DNA of 64,000 nt from Antedon mediterranea (lineage: Eukaryota > Echinodermata > Crinoidea > Comatulida > Antedonidae): the NCBI RefSeq assembly GCF_964355755.1, contig NC_092674.1, positions 17,243,001-17,307,000 of the forward strand. The letters run 5' to 3'. Shown piece after piece: positions 46,825 to 58,640 of this stretch. Under the pieces are notes generated by a model. The model was given only the letters and a program-made list of their open reading frames with translations. It did no database searches and was not told where the DNA came from. Every line of letters begins with the position of its first letter. Position 1 is the stretch's first letter. The position numbers were made by a program, and so were the translations under genes.

Positions 46825-47751
46825 CGCCCGTATTCTTAAACCGGACTTTAGTCGTAGTTCGAAGTTCGACTTGGAAAAGTCGTAGTTCGAGCTATTACTT
46901 CAAATTCGATTCAAAAACGAAGTAGTCGAAGTTTGCAGTTCGACTTAATGAAGTCGAGCTTTTAGTCGAGTTGCACACGTCTGGGTAACAAAGGCTATAC
47001 ATTGGCCAATGACAAGAGAGTATTTGAGGAGCAGACGAAATTTTGCGCATTGATATCACTTTCCATTTCTTACAACACTTTTTACGCATCAGGACTATAT
47101 ACATGAAAAATAATTTTAATCGTTAATTATTAGAACAATATCAGTATTAATTTAACAGTGAAGTATATTTGATTAACAACAAATAAAATCTTAAAAATAT
47201 ATTTAGGAACCATGGCGGTACGGTAACTTTTATATTTTCTAGGACCCCAACAAAGTATGATCGCCACGAACCACGCACTTCATAGCGTGACAAGAAAGCG
47301 CTAGGCCCCCTAAACATTCCATCGCGTGGTGAATTGCCGCATCTCCCATTGTCGCTATGGCGTGACGTAGCTCAAGTCGGACTTGCGCGAAGAAAATAAT
47401 GTAATTTGTATACAGTTGTAAATAAAGATGATTTTCATTATTATAATTTATACCAATGTATATTTAATTAAGCTAATATAAATATAGATATTTCATTCTT
47501 CAATATCTGGCCAATATAACAACTCAATGACTGTTACGTTTTTTATAAACATCGTTTAAAAACCATTTAGTCGACCATTTAGTCTGCCCCCTCCAGGACT
47601 AAAAAAATCGATCAAAATCCGTCTCGATTTAGTCGAGGTTGGCCTGATTTAGTCGGTGATTTAGTTGAAGTTCGGTTTATGAATTAAAATGACGTCATTT
47701 TTTTAGTTTTAGCTCGAACTACGACTAAAGTCCGGTTTAAGAATACGGGCG
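46825..47751. mobile_element. Second Harbinger-like MITE, inverted, only in HOR copy 3
   Basis: 927 bp, same family as the shared MITE but reverse orientation and with several substitutions. The empty site is visible in copy 2 (TTA at 38,686-38,688). In copy 3 the flanks are TAA on the left and TTA on the right, a TWA-type duplication with one base different. The minus-strand 69-codon frame at 46,895-47,104 is not coding-like. Confidence 0.85.
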
Positions 47752-50589
47752 TTATTCTATTGTAGGCATACATTGTATTACTTAGTTAGCCTTGTCTAGG
47801 CCTAGACTGGAATGAATGCAGTGTTAGGTATTTTCAAAATATTGGATCAATTTTCATAGATAGGGCATCCTGTTGAATTAATTTTAATTTGGCATAGTTT
47901 AGTTTAGTTTAGTTATAATGGGAAAGTTTAGGCGATGCCTTTTTAACCCCACATATCAACTACATTGTGTCGAAATGCAATAGACCTAGGCTAATAAATA
48001 GTTAGTAGTAATAATAGATGTATATATTTTAATATCATTTATTTTTCTATTTGGTTTAGACAGCTGAAGAAAAATGTCTGGTTAATATTATATGCCTCCA
48101 CTACTGTCCTAGTTACATGGAATGCTGCTGGTCAGGTAAGGTAAGATAAAAATAAAACAATTTACATACAACCTGTTGAATTAATTTTAATTTGGCATAA
48201 TTTAATGTAAATAGGCCTAGGCTAGGAATAGTTTCAATATTTTTTAGATAATATAGTTTAATTTCATTTATTTTTCTATTGGTTTAGACTGCTGAACAGA
48301 TATCTGGTCAATTATATGCCTCCTCCACTACCGTCCTCTTAGGCTATAACATGGAATGATGCTGTTGGTCATGTAAGGTAATAAGATAAAGACAAATATT
48401 TAAAATGTATTAATAAATTGTCTAAAAAAATTGCATCCTGCAAACTACACAAGGTGGGTGTGGGATTGAAACAAAAAATCCTGGATCCACCCACTGCATA
48501 GTTATCTAGGAAGGCCTGATTTCTGGATATTTTCATATTAAGTTAAGCGGTATTATTGAAAAATAAATGGAGTGGAGTATTGTGACAAATTATCTAGCTT
48601 GTAAGCCTACAGTTTTTGTTGGCCAGGGCTAAAGATTGTCTATCGTCTACCGCTATTATCTGTACTGTGTTAAAGTTTGGATGTAATATAATTTAACATT
48701 ATATATTTTTTTTAGATACAATTGCTAACAAACCTGGATGGAGCGCAATAATCATGCAGAGAGAAACAGGACTACCAAAAACAATTGTATAGCAAGTTAT
48801 ACTTGTGTAGTAATAAATGAAAATAAGAATATCCATATAAAAACAACAAATGAAACTTTTTAAATTACTGTATTGTTTTATTCAAAAACAGTAAATAAAT
48901 AAATTAAAATACCATATTATTACTGTAGTTTTGTCAGCATGTACATTCATGTTCAGATCACAGAATTCTGTTCAATTTTTATTTAGATAAATAATTTGTG
49001 ACTGAAATACATATATATACAATTGTCATAAAAATAAATAGTTTTGTTTATACTTAAAAATGGTCATCATGTCTTCAATTATTTATGTCCAATTCTCAAT
49101 TCTGCAGTCGAGCCAGTTTATACTCTGTGATAATTTTGCAATCACAGCTCCAACAATGAAAATAGTAGTATAATAACAGTATTTAAACAATGTTGATGCC
49201 TTGCTAACTTTGAAAATCTGTGTAGATAAAAAAAAGAGGAAATTTACAATAAATATTGGAAATTAGTAACTGCATGTATTAATGTGTTTTTTTTTATATT
49301 TTCCTGTGAAATTACTTTTTAATCAATATTTCTTTTGAACATGTTTTTCTTATTTCTCTGTTTTTTGTTTGCTTTGCTATATTTATTTGTTTTTTTTATG
49401 TATTTATATGAGGGCCCCTTGAATTATGGTCATCATGCATACTGTATGCTAGGTTCACCATTTAACAAAAAACAAATAAAACTTTGAAATAATTATATAT
49501 AAAATGTAGTGCACTATTTAAATGTGATATCTCATTGTAAATCTTATTGAACACAGATCTTCAATTAAATAATGCATGTTATTGTTATGCCTACTACCAG
49601 GAGAGACTACCCTGGCCAGTAGCTAGTAGAATTAGGCAGGCTATTGCTCTACTCTAGTCTAGTAGTAGGAACTAGATAGGCAAGGTTGCAGTTAGCTAGG
49701 TTAGGCCTATTCTTTTTTTATTTAATCATCATATTATTATTATGAATCAACCTACTGTAACAGATCAATTAATAATAACAAATGATGAACACATTTTTTA
49801 AACAAAATATAAAAAAGGACAAAATTAGTAGTACTACTAGCTAGGCCTAGGCTAGAACTAGTAGCAGTAGTAGGAGTCTGCCTATAATCCTATATATATA
49901 ATAATAAATATAGGCCTTGTAGTTAGCTAGTTATAGTAGGCTAGTCTAGATCTAAAGAGTAGACAGTAGTTACTACCGGAACTAGGCTAGGTAATAGGCC
50001 ATAGTTTTAGTGAAACTAGTGTAGGCCTAGGAGTGGGTGGGAATACTAGGCCTAGATAGTAGTTGCGCCTAGGCTAGTCTAGGTAGGCCTAGAGAGAGAG
50101 GTAGGCTAGGCCTAGGCTAGGTAAACAAAGGTAGGCCTATGGCTAGCTAGGCCTGAAGTTCGCCTTAAAATTCAATTTCTTTAAATGAAATTCAAATAAA
50201 ATTACACAAGAGTCTTCTTTAAATATTCAAGACTTACTTTGTTTTCCAATAATTTCATTTATGCTTCTGGTTTAATGGCAAAATTAGTTGTTTTATGTTA
50301 CTATTTATTCATCAGGCATCTGTCACACGTGTTACACGTACTGTGTGTGCAGAACCTATAATCTGACCTCTAGTTGAACTTGTGCAGGGTAAATTATACC
50401 CTGGACGCGTAGTACGCGATTGCAATGCTAGCGTGTTTGGAACAAGTTTAGAAGGAAACATCATGGACCACCTAGCTGCTGTAATTTTCCATGGCTTAAT
50501 CCAGGACTATTTAGTCCAGGTTTCATGAATACCATATCAAGGATAGTCCAGGATTATCCTTAGTCCTGGACTAGATAGTCTAGGACTAA

Positions 50590-51518
50590 CGCCCGTATTC
50601 TTAAACCGGACTTTAGTCGTAGTTCGAGCTAAAACTAAAAAAATGACGTCATTTTAATTCATAAACCAAACTTCAACTAAATCACCGACTAAATCAGGCC
50701 AACCTCGACTAAATCGAGACGGATTTTGATCGATTTTTTTTAGTCCTGGAGGGGGCAGACTAAATGGTCGACTAAATGGTTTTTAAACGATGTTTATAAA
50801 AAACGTAACAGTCATTGAGTTGTTATATTGGCCAGATATTGACGAATGAAATATCTATATTTATATTAGCTTAATTAAATATACATTGGTATAAGTTATA
50901 ATAATGAAAATCATCTTTATTTACAACTGTATACAAATTACATTATTTTCTTCGCGCAAGTCCGACTTGAACTACGTGACGCCATAGCGACAATGGGAGA
51001 TGCGGCAATTCACCACGCGATGGAATGTTTAGGGGGCCTAGCGCTTTCTTGGCACGCTATGAAGTGCGTGGTTCGTCGCGATCATACTTTGTTGGGGGTC
51101 TAGAAAATATAAAAGTTACCGTACCGCCATGGTTCCTAAATATATTTTGTAGATTTTGTTTGTTGTTAACCAAAAGTACTTCACTGTTAAATTAATACTG
51201 ATCTTGTTCTAATAATTAACGATTAAAATTATTCTTCTTGTGTATAGTCCTGATGCGTAAAAAGTTTTGTAAGAAAAAGGAAAGTGATATCAATGCGCAA
51301 AATTTCGTCTGCTCCACAAATACTCTCTTGTCATTGGCCAATGTATAGCCTTTAGTACCCAGACGTGTTAAACTCGACTAAAAGCTCGACTTCATTAAGT
51401 CGAACTGCAAACTTTGACTACTTCGTTTTTGAATCGAATTTGAAGTAATAGCTCGAACTACGACTTTTACAAGTCGAACTTCGAACTACGACTAAAGTCC
51501 GGTTTAAGAATACGGGCG
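50590..51518. mobile_element. Harbinger-like MITE, HOR copy 3, shared position
   Basis: 929 bp with TAA on both sides, the counterpart of 33,389-34,317 and 41,524-42,452. Confidence 0.85.
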
Positions 51519-52563
51519 TAAGGATAGTCCAGGACTAAAGATAGTCCTCTTTCATGAATACCGGCCTATAAGATTTTGCTAGCACAATATATTTGCATAA
51601 ATGGCAATATTATAGCATAATTTTTTAATTTTAGAAAGTATAAATTTTGGCCATTTTCGAAAAAAAAAATTCCTATGGACCCCCGCAGGAAAATTTTCGG
51701 AAAATGGCCAAATTTCGACCCTTTTATTTTTTGACATAACTAGTTACTATGTCTCTATAAGATGATGTTAGCACAATATATGTACATAAATGGCAATATT
51801 ATAGCATAATTTTCGAATTTTAGAAATTGTAAATTTTGTCAATTTTTCGAAAAAATTCCTATGGTCTCCTGCAGGAAAATTTTCGAAAAATGGCCAAATT
51901 TCAACCCTTTTATTTTTTGACATAATTCGTTACTATGGCTCTATAAGATGATGTTAGCAAAATATATCTGTATAAATGGCAATATTATAGCATATTTATT
52001 TAATTTTAAAGAGTGGAAAATGTTGCCATTTTTCGACCCTTTTATTTTTTTGACATAACTAGCTGCTATGTCTCTATAAGATGATGTTAACACAATATGT
52101 GCATAAATGGCAATATTATAACATAATTCTTGATTTTGAAAAAGTGGAAAATTTTGCCATTATTCGAAAAATTTATATAGTCCCCCGCAGGAAAATTTTC
52201 GAAAAATGGCCAAATTTCCACTCTTTTATTTTTTGACATACAGTAATTCGGTACTATGACGTTATAAGATGATGTTAGCAAAATATATCTGTATAAATGG
52301 CAATATTATAGCATAATTATTGAATTTTACAAAGTGGAAAATGTTGCCATTTTTCGACCCTTTTATTTTTTAAACATAACTAGTTGCTATGTCTCTATAA
52401 AATGATGTTAGCACAATATATTTGCATAAATGGCAATTTTATAGCATAATTTTCGAATTTTAAAAAGTGGAAATTTTTCCCATTTTTCAAAAAAATTCCT
52501 ATGGTCCCTCGCAGGAAAATTTTCAAAAATGGCCAAATTTCGACCCTTTTATTTTTTGACATA

Positions 52564-52794
52564 AGTATTTATTTTATTTTTATTTTTATTTTTTATTTAT
52601 TTCCTTTATTGCATCAAGTAAACAGTGATGAAGTTGACATAAATATAATAGTAAATATGTAAACACATAGTATAACACAGTCCAAACAAGTAATACTAAA
52701 ATATATCATAGTCCACAAATCAGTCTTTCAATGGCCATCATAGTACATCCAGTAACACAAACCAATAAGGGTTCACAATTTGCTTATCATAACT
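52564..52794 (-). mobile_element. Retroelement 3' tail fragment, HOR copy 4
   Basis: Same fragment as in the other copies, with one extra T in the (TTTTA)n tail as read on the plus strand. Confidence 0.6.
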
Positions 52795-53081
52795 CAGTTA
52801 CTGATCATTCACCAATCATAAGATCATGTTAGCACAATATATTTGTATAAATGGCAATATTATAGCATATTTTTCGAATTTTAAAAAGTGGAAATTTTGG
52901 TTATTTCTCGAAAAAATTCCTGTGGTCCCCCGCAGGGAAATTGTCGGAAAATTTCCAAATTTCGACACTTTTATTTTTTGACATAACTAGTTACTATGGC
53001 TCTATAAAATGATGTTAACACAATATATGTTCATAAATGGATATATTATAGCCCAATTATTGAATTTTAAATGGTAGACAT

Positions 53082-54427
53082 AGGTAATGAACCAGCATAA
53101 GAAATTATGTGGTGGTAGTAGTGGGACCAGCATGAGTCATATAATGAATGCTGTACTTGTGATAAAATACCGCCGTATGTGGTGGTGGGTAATGAACCAG
53201 CATAAGAAATTATGTGGTGATAATAGGGTTAATGAACTAGCATAAGTAATTATGTGGTGGTAGTAGGGGAACCAGTATGAGTCATATAATGAATGCTGTA
53301 CTTAGGAGCATGAGTGATAAAACACCGCCATTCTCTTGAATGTAATTACAAAGGTTAAATAGTTTCGATTAAGCATGAATGGTGTCAACAATGTATTGCC
53401 TGGCAGCTTATACTAACCTTGATGAGAGGATTTTGTTTTGTTTATTCGTTTTAATTATGTATTTATTTATTTTTCTCCAAAATCCGGTTCCGGTTTGTCC
53501 ACAGTGACTGCAGTAGGGAAAATAACAGATAATAATATTGCTGTTATTTAGTGGCATGAGTTAGCATAAGAGGCTCCGTGCATTAAAGCAGACCTTAGGG
53601 ACGCCTTATATCTTTTTTGTCCATTTGTGGAGTTGGGATGGAAACCATCATTTGACCACAGAGAAATGAGGTTTGCCCAGAAGCCGGGATGGTTATGGTA
53701 GTGAAGGCCATGAGTTTTGCGGCAGAACTCGCGTAGGAAACCGTTGAAATCGTGAATGCGCTCGTTAAACAAAGGAGGGGGGAGGTGGCCAGTGTGAGAT
53801 AATCGGAACGTCTGTGAGCAGAGAGTAGTCCGAATTGGTGTCCAGATGGGAAAAATATAGGTCAAAAGAATTTCGAAGAGATAGTTTGCCGCCGACCAAG
53901 CATCCGAATCAACGAGGTCATTCGATCCGAGGTCGATGATCAAGATATCTGGCTTGAATGTTGCCAATCGATTTACAAAATTAGTTAGGTCGTTTATCTT
54001 TAGGCCGGGTACCCCCCAAAGAACAGTATTGTCGTAGTGATGGCTGATTCGGAAGTCAGACGGTTGGTGTGGACCAAGTATGGAGCCGGAAGAATTACCC
54101 AAGCCGTGATGGAAAGCGAGGCTGTCGCTCAAACCGGAAATGAATGAGTGGCCTAGGACACAACCAGACAACATAATTACAATAAAGTACGAAAATTCGA
54201 AAAATGGGGGTAAGATAAGGTGTGAGATAAATTCCAGTCAAAGTATGTTGTGTGTTGACACAAATCCTATCAGTGTAGGAGGATAAAAGGGACTGGTAAA
54301 ATGTAAAAATAAAAATTATTTTACTTAGCCAAAATCGGGCGTGGTAATCTGTTGACAGCGTGAGGTGAAGAGGATGAGATGCTCATGCTGTCAAAAGATG
54401 ATTGCGAGGGCGCCCCGCAATCACGTG
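53082..54427 (-). mobile_element. SGNH-hydrolase element, copy 4 (ORF intact)
   Basis: 1,346 bp between the same 57 bp direct repeats. The minisatellite is shorter (53,083-53,330). A short AT-rich insertion is present near 54,308-54,328. The first hairpin stem has one mismatch. This copy differs from copies 1-3 by many small changes and keeps the ORF open. Confidence 0.75.
53548..54174 (-). CDS. SGNH/GDSL-type hydrolase domain protein encoded by a repeat element
   Basis: 208 codons from ATG (54,174) to TAA (53,548-53,550). Block I is VLGHSF at residues ~6-11, with Ser as nucleophile (GHS instead of GDS). A glycine-containing LWGVPG follows, then block III IIDLGSNDL with the conserved Asn. 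Block V DGFHPN near the C-terminus supplies the Asp-x-x-His pair, followed by GQKRYKASLRSAL. All four signature residues are thus present, so an esterase-like fold and activity are plausible (inference). SGNH/esterase domains are known in ORF1 of some CR1-type LINEs and in other mobile-element proteins. No signal peptide or membrane segment is evident. Copies 1-3 are broken. Expression is not shown. Confidence 0.7.
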   Translation of the reverse strand: MLSGCVLGHSFISGLSDSLAFHHGLGNSSGSILGPHQPSDFRISHHYDNTVLWGVPGLKINDLTNFVNRLATFKPDILIIDLGSNDLVDSDAWSAANYLFEILLTYIFPIWTPIRTTLCSQTFRLSHTGHLPPPLFNERIHDFNGFLREFCRKTHGLHYHNHPGFWANLISLWSNDGFHPNSTNGQKRYKASLRSALMHGASYANSCH

Positions 54428-54494
54428 ATATGTTCATAAATGGATATATTATAGCCCAATTATTGAATTTTAAATGGTAGACATTTTGGTTATT

Positions 54495-56680
54495 GACATA
54501 ACTCGTTACTATGGCTTTATAAGATTATGTTAACACAATATATGTGCATAAATGGCAATATTATAGCCAATTATTGAATTTTAAACGGTGGACATTTTGG
54601 TTAATGTTAGCAAAATATATCTGTATAAATGGCAACAGTATAGCATAATTTTCGAATTTTGAAAAGTGGAAATTTTTGCCATTGTTTGAAAAAATTCCTA
54701 TGGTGTCCCGCTGAAAAATTTTCGAAAAATTGCCAAATTTTGACCCTTTTATTTTTTGATGTAACTAGTTACTATGGCTCTATAAGATGATGTTAGCACA
54801 ATATATGTGCATAAATGGCAATATTATAGCATAATTTTTGAATTTTAAACAATGGAAATTTTGACCATTTTTCGAAAAAAATCCTATGGTTTGGTTTGGC
54901 ATGGAAATTTTTCGAAAAATGCCCAAATTTCGACACTTTTATTTCCTGACATAACTAGTTACTATGGCTCTATAAGATGATGTTAACACAATATATGTCC
55001 ATAAATGGCAATATTATAGCATAATTATTTAATTTTAAAAACTGGAAAATTTTTGCCATTTTCGACCTTTTTAAATTTTGACATAAGTAGTTGCTATGGC
55101 TCTATAAGATGATGTTAGAACAATATATGTGCATCAATGGCAATATTATAGCATAATTTTTGAATTTCAAAAAGTGGAAATTTTGGTCATTTTTCGAAAA
55201 GAATTCCTATGGTCCCCCGCAGGGAAATTTTCGGAAAAATTTCCAAAGTTCAAACCTTTTATTTTTTGACATAACTAGTCACGATGGCTCTATAAGATGA
55301 TTCTAACACAATATATTTGCATAAATGCCAATATAATAGCATAATTATTGAATTTTAAAAAGTGGAAATTTTGGTCATTTTTCGAAAAGAATTCCTATGG
55401 TCCCCCGCAGGGAAATTTTCGCAAAAATGGCCAAATTTCAAACCTTTTATTTTTTGACATAACTAGTTACTATGGGTCTATAAGATGATGTTAGCACAAT
55501 ATATGTGCATAAATGGCAATATTATAGCATAATTTTTGAATTTCAAAAAGTGGAAATCTTGGCAATGTTTCGAAAAAATTTCTATAAGATGATGTTAGTA
55601 CAATATAATTTGCATAAATTGCAATATTATATAGCATTATTTTTTAATTTTAAACAATGGAAATTTTGACCATTTTTCGAAAATGCTTATATAATAGCAT
55701 AATTATTGAATTTTAAAAAGTGGAAATTTTGGCCATTTTTCGAAAAAAATCCTATGAAATTTTGGCAAAAATGGCCAAATTTCAAACCTTTTATTTTGTT
55801 GACATAACTAGTTACTATGGCTCTATAAGATGATGTTAGTACAATATATTTGCATAAATTGCAATATTATATAGCATTATTTTTTAATTTTAAACAATGG
55901 AAATTTTGACCATTTTTCGAAAAAATTCCTATGGTCCCCCGCAGGGAAATTTTCGCAAAAATTTGCCAAATTTCGACCCTTTTATTTTTTGACATAACTA
56001 GTTACGATGGCTCTATAAGATAATGCTAACACAATATATTTGCATAAATGCCAATATAATAGCATAATTATTGAATTTTAAAAAGTTAAAATTTTGGCTA
56101 TTTTTCGAAAAACTTCCTATGGTTCCTCCGCAGGGAAATTTTCGCAAAAATGGCCAAATTTCAAACCTTTTATTTTTTGACATAACTAGTTACTATGGCT
56201 CTATAAGATGATGTTAGCACAATATATTTGCATAAATGGCAATATTATTATATAGCATACTTTTTTAATTAAAAAAAGTCGAAATGTTGGCAATTCTTCG
56301 AAAAAATGCCTATGGTCCCCCGCAGGGAAATTTTCGAAAAATGGCCAAATTTCGACCCCTTTATTTTTTGACATAACTAGTTACTATGGCTCTATAAGAT
56401 GATGTTAGCACAACATATTTCCATAAATGGCTATATTATAGCATAAATATTTAATTTTAAAAAGTGGAAAATTTTTGCCATTTTTCGAAAAAAAAAATCC
56501 TGTGGTCCCCCGCAAATTTGGACCCTTTTATTTTTTGACATAACTAGTTACTATGGCTCTATAAGATGATGTTAGCACAATATATTTGCATAAATAGCAA
56601 TATTAGCATAATTTTTTAATTTTAAACAATTTTTCGAAAAATGGCCAATTTTTCGAAAAATGGCTAAATTTCGACCCAAC
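54495..56680 (+). repeat. Satellite C, diverged monomers right of the composite array
   Basis: About twelve monomers of 130-190 bp, more diverged and with more internal deletions than those in the 8.1 kb units, e.g. the fused partial monomers near 55,590-55,760. No gene. Confidence 0.9.
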
Positions 56681-57162
56681 AGCGGGTGTTTCAGAATCCT
56701 AGAATATAACGTGCAACGCTAGTGTTTTAATGTAACAGAAAAACACAGAAAAACTTACGAAACAGTCAAACACCAGTCAAATTAACTACAGCACAGTCTT
56801 AAACAGATCATAAACATCAAAGTTTGTAGTTAGACCAGATTCAGCTCAGTCGAAAACAAGGAAAAATAGTGAAGTACAGAGCTCGAACAAAACACGTCCG
56901 TGCTCGACCACAGTTCGTTTTACAAATATTACCTATATTTAGTCATCTGATAACATTTTTTACCACGCCGTTTATTTTTAATATTTTTTTTAAATGCCTC
57001 TCTATTTACAACATTTGTGTACAAAATGATAAGAAAGTGCTTATTTTCAACAAGCTTGTGTAACACAAATAAAATCCCAAAAAATATGAAACATAGGGGA
57101 AGCTATAGATCGATAATTATTGGAATGTATGATCAATAGAAATTTTTTGCACGCACCTGGCC
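56681..57162. other. Unassigned sequence
   Basis: Not satellite. It starts ACAGCGGGTGTTTCAG and contains AAACAGTCAAACACCAG. The open frame at 56,869-57,063 begins with GTG, is AT-rich and has no domain. I see nothing that can be supported here. Confidence 0.4.
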
Positions 57163-57345
57163 TTTAAAACCGGGGAGATATCTGCACTTAAAACGGGGAG
57201 ATATCTGTACTTAAAAACGGGGAGATATCTGTACTTAAAAACGGGGAGATATCTTTACTTAAAAAACGGGGAGATATCTGTACTTAAAAACGGGTCGATT
57301 TCTTTACTTAAAAACGAGTCGATGTCTGTACGTAAAATTGGGGTC
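57163..57345 (-). repeat. Satellite D, small inverted block
   Basis: About seven units of 24-25 bp (AAAACGGGGAGATATCTGTA, later GTCGATGTCTGTACGTAAAA). Read in reverse complement these are the same unit as the large array at 62,497-64,000, so the two lie in inverted orientation ~5 kb apart. Confidence 0.85.
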
Positions 57346-57369
57346 GATGTCTATGTAATTACGTGCGTA

Positions 57370-57665
57370 ATGTTTTCGGTAATTCGTGCACTGGAGTATT
57401 GTGGACGACAAGGGATATCCATACGAGGTCACAGTGATGATGGATCACCTGTTGCCTTCACAGACAAACACATGGGCAATTTAAAGGAGTTGCTGCGACT
57501 TATGGCAGAAAGTGATGAGTCGCTTAATGACCAATTAAGTAGTTGCGCTCGAAACGCCAGCTATATTTCTAAGATGTCAGAGGACATTCAGCAACAACTT
57601 GTAAACAGAATAAAGGATGGTTGTGGTATATACCGATTGTCTGCAGATGAAGTCACAGCTAGAGG
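57370..57665 (+). pseudogene. hAT-family transposase fragment (DUF4371-like)
   Basis: Within an open frame whose ATG (57,322) lies in satellite D, residues ~20-115 look like the DUF4371 region of hAT/ZMYM-type transposases. They include ALEYCGRQGISIRGH, then NLKELLRLMAESDESL, NASYISKMSEDIQQQLVNRI, and YRLSADEVTA; in relatives the ADE(V/T)T block holds the first catalytic aspartate. The frame runs on to 57,702 without known motifs. The rest of the transposase, including the dimerisation region, is absent. The N-terminal ~20 residues are satellite. Probably a dead fragment. Confidence 0.6.
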
Positions 57666-57699
57666 AATTAAAAATAACCAAAGAAAACATAATCAAAAA

Positions 57700-58640
57700 T
57701 AAGAAAGAAACACAAGACGCTTAAATTTGTCCTTACGTACCTCAGCACATTTCTCCAATATCTCCATTTTCCCACTACATTCTTTTACAAACATTTTTTT
57801 GGCATGCTGGCCAAAATGCACCAGGGCCGATTGTTCACCTTCCATCATGGTTGTAGACCAGTCGTATTTGAGGTGTAGGTGTCACTTTTTGCAGAATTTA
57901 CTTCATGTACTTTTTCTTGGGTAATTTTGGCTGTAGAATATGAATGTTGATCGCGACGGGGAGGGGGCGTTTTTGAGATATGAAGGGTCAAAGGTCAAAT
58001 TAGGTCAAATAAGTCATTTTATGAAGAGGAAATCGTTTAGATATGTTAAATGCAACAGAAATGTGTTGTCTAGTTGATATAGTCCAAATAAACATCATAT
58101 CCAAAATTTATCGAAATCGGACACCGGAAAGTGGGTTAATTGGCATAAATTCAAAATGGCCGCCATTTACCATTTGAAGTTCCCATATCTCCTCAACGGT
58201 TGGTTTTAGACCACCTAAGTGCATTACGAGTAAATATAAATGTGACATTAAACTTTCAAACTAGCATATTTAAATTACCATATGACGTAACTATGACGTC
58301 ATAAGGTAGTTGTGACGTCATATATTATGTTATAACTGCTTAAATGACATTATCCTATGCTAAAAAAAATGTAGAAACCGCAGGAAAACAATTTTCTAAC
58401 ATTTTCCTGTTGAAATGAACATGATACGGTCAGACATCAAAAAGGTTAATTAGCATAAATTCAGAATAGCCGCTATATACATGTGGTATTAAACTTTCCA
58501 ATTAATATTTAAATTACCATATAACGTACCTATGACGTCATAAGTTAGTAAAGTATGATGTCAAAAGAATGCGCAATTGGCATATTCTAAGAAAAAATAT
58601 GTTTTAAATCTCATGAAAATAGTAAAACATACAGGTTAAG
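57700..58640. other. Non-coding block with diverged internal repeats
   Basis: 57,730-57,905 on the minus strand holds a ~55-codon open stretch (YDWSTTMMEGEQSALVHFG) that I do not recognise. Its minus-strand upstream part (57,840-57,905) resembles the plus strand at 61,475-61,530. From 57,960 on come AAAGGTCAAATTAGGTCAAA, AAAATGGCCGCCAT, and two similar blocks (58,250-58,330 and 58,488-58,560) sharing AATTTAAATTACCATAT-like sequence and TATGACGTCATAAG. No gene is supported. Confidence 0.4.

Larger units (their letters stand above)
42501..51566. repeat. 8.1 kb composite higher-order repeat, copy 3 (with extra MITE)
   Basis: 9,066 bp: copy 2 plus 930 bp from a second MITE at 46,825-47,751 and one extra T in a T-run at ~46,031. 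Otherwise nearly base-for-base the same as copy 2. Confidence 0.9.
46067..51566. mobile_element. Harbinger-like TIR element, HOR copy 3 (5.5 kb, two nested MITEs)
   Basis: Same ends and TAT flanks as copy 2. It carries the shared MITE (50,590-51,518) and a second, inverted MITE (46,825-47,751). The two MITEs are thus ~2.8 kb apart in opposite orientation within one element. Confidence 0.75.
51567..54494. repeat. 8.1 kb composite higher-order repeat, copy 4 (partial, more diverged)
   Basis: Satellite C, retroelement tail and SGNH element follow as in the other copies. After the right 57 bp repeat the match breaks at CATTTTGGTTAT (54,494), and diverged satellite C follows. No Harbinger-like element. 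Differences from copies 1-3 concentrate in the SGNH element. Confidence 0.85.
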
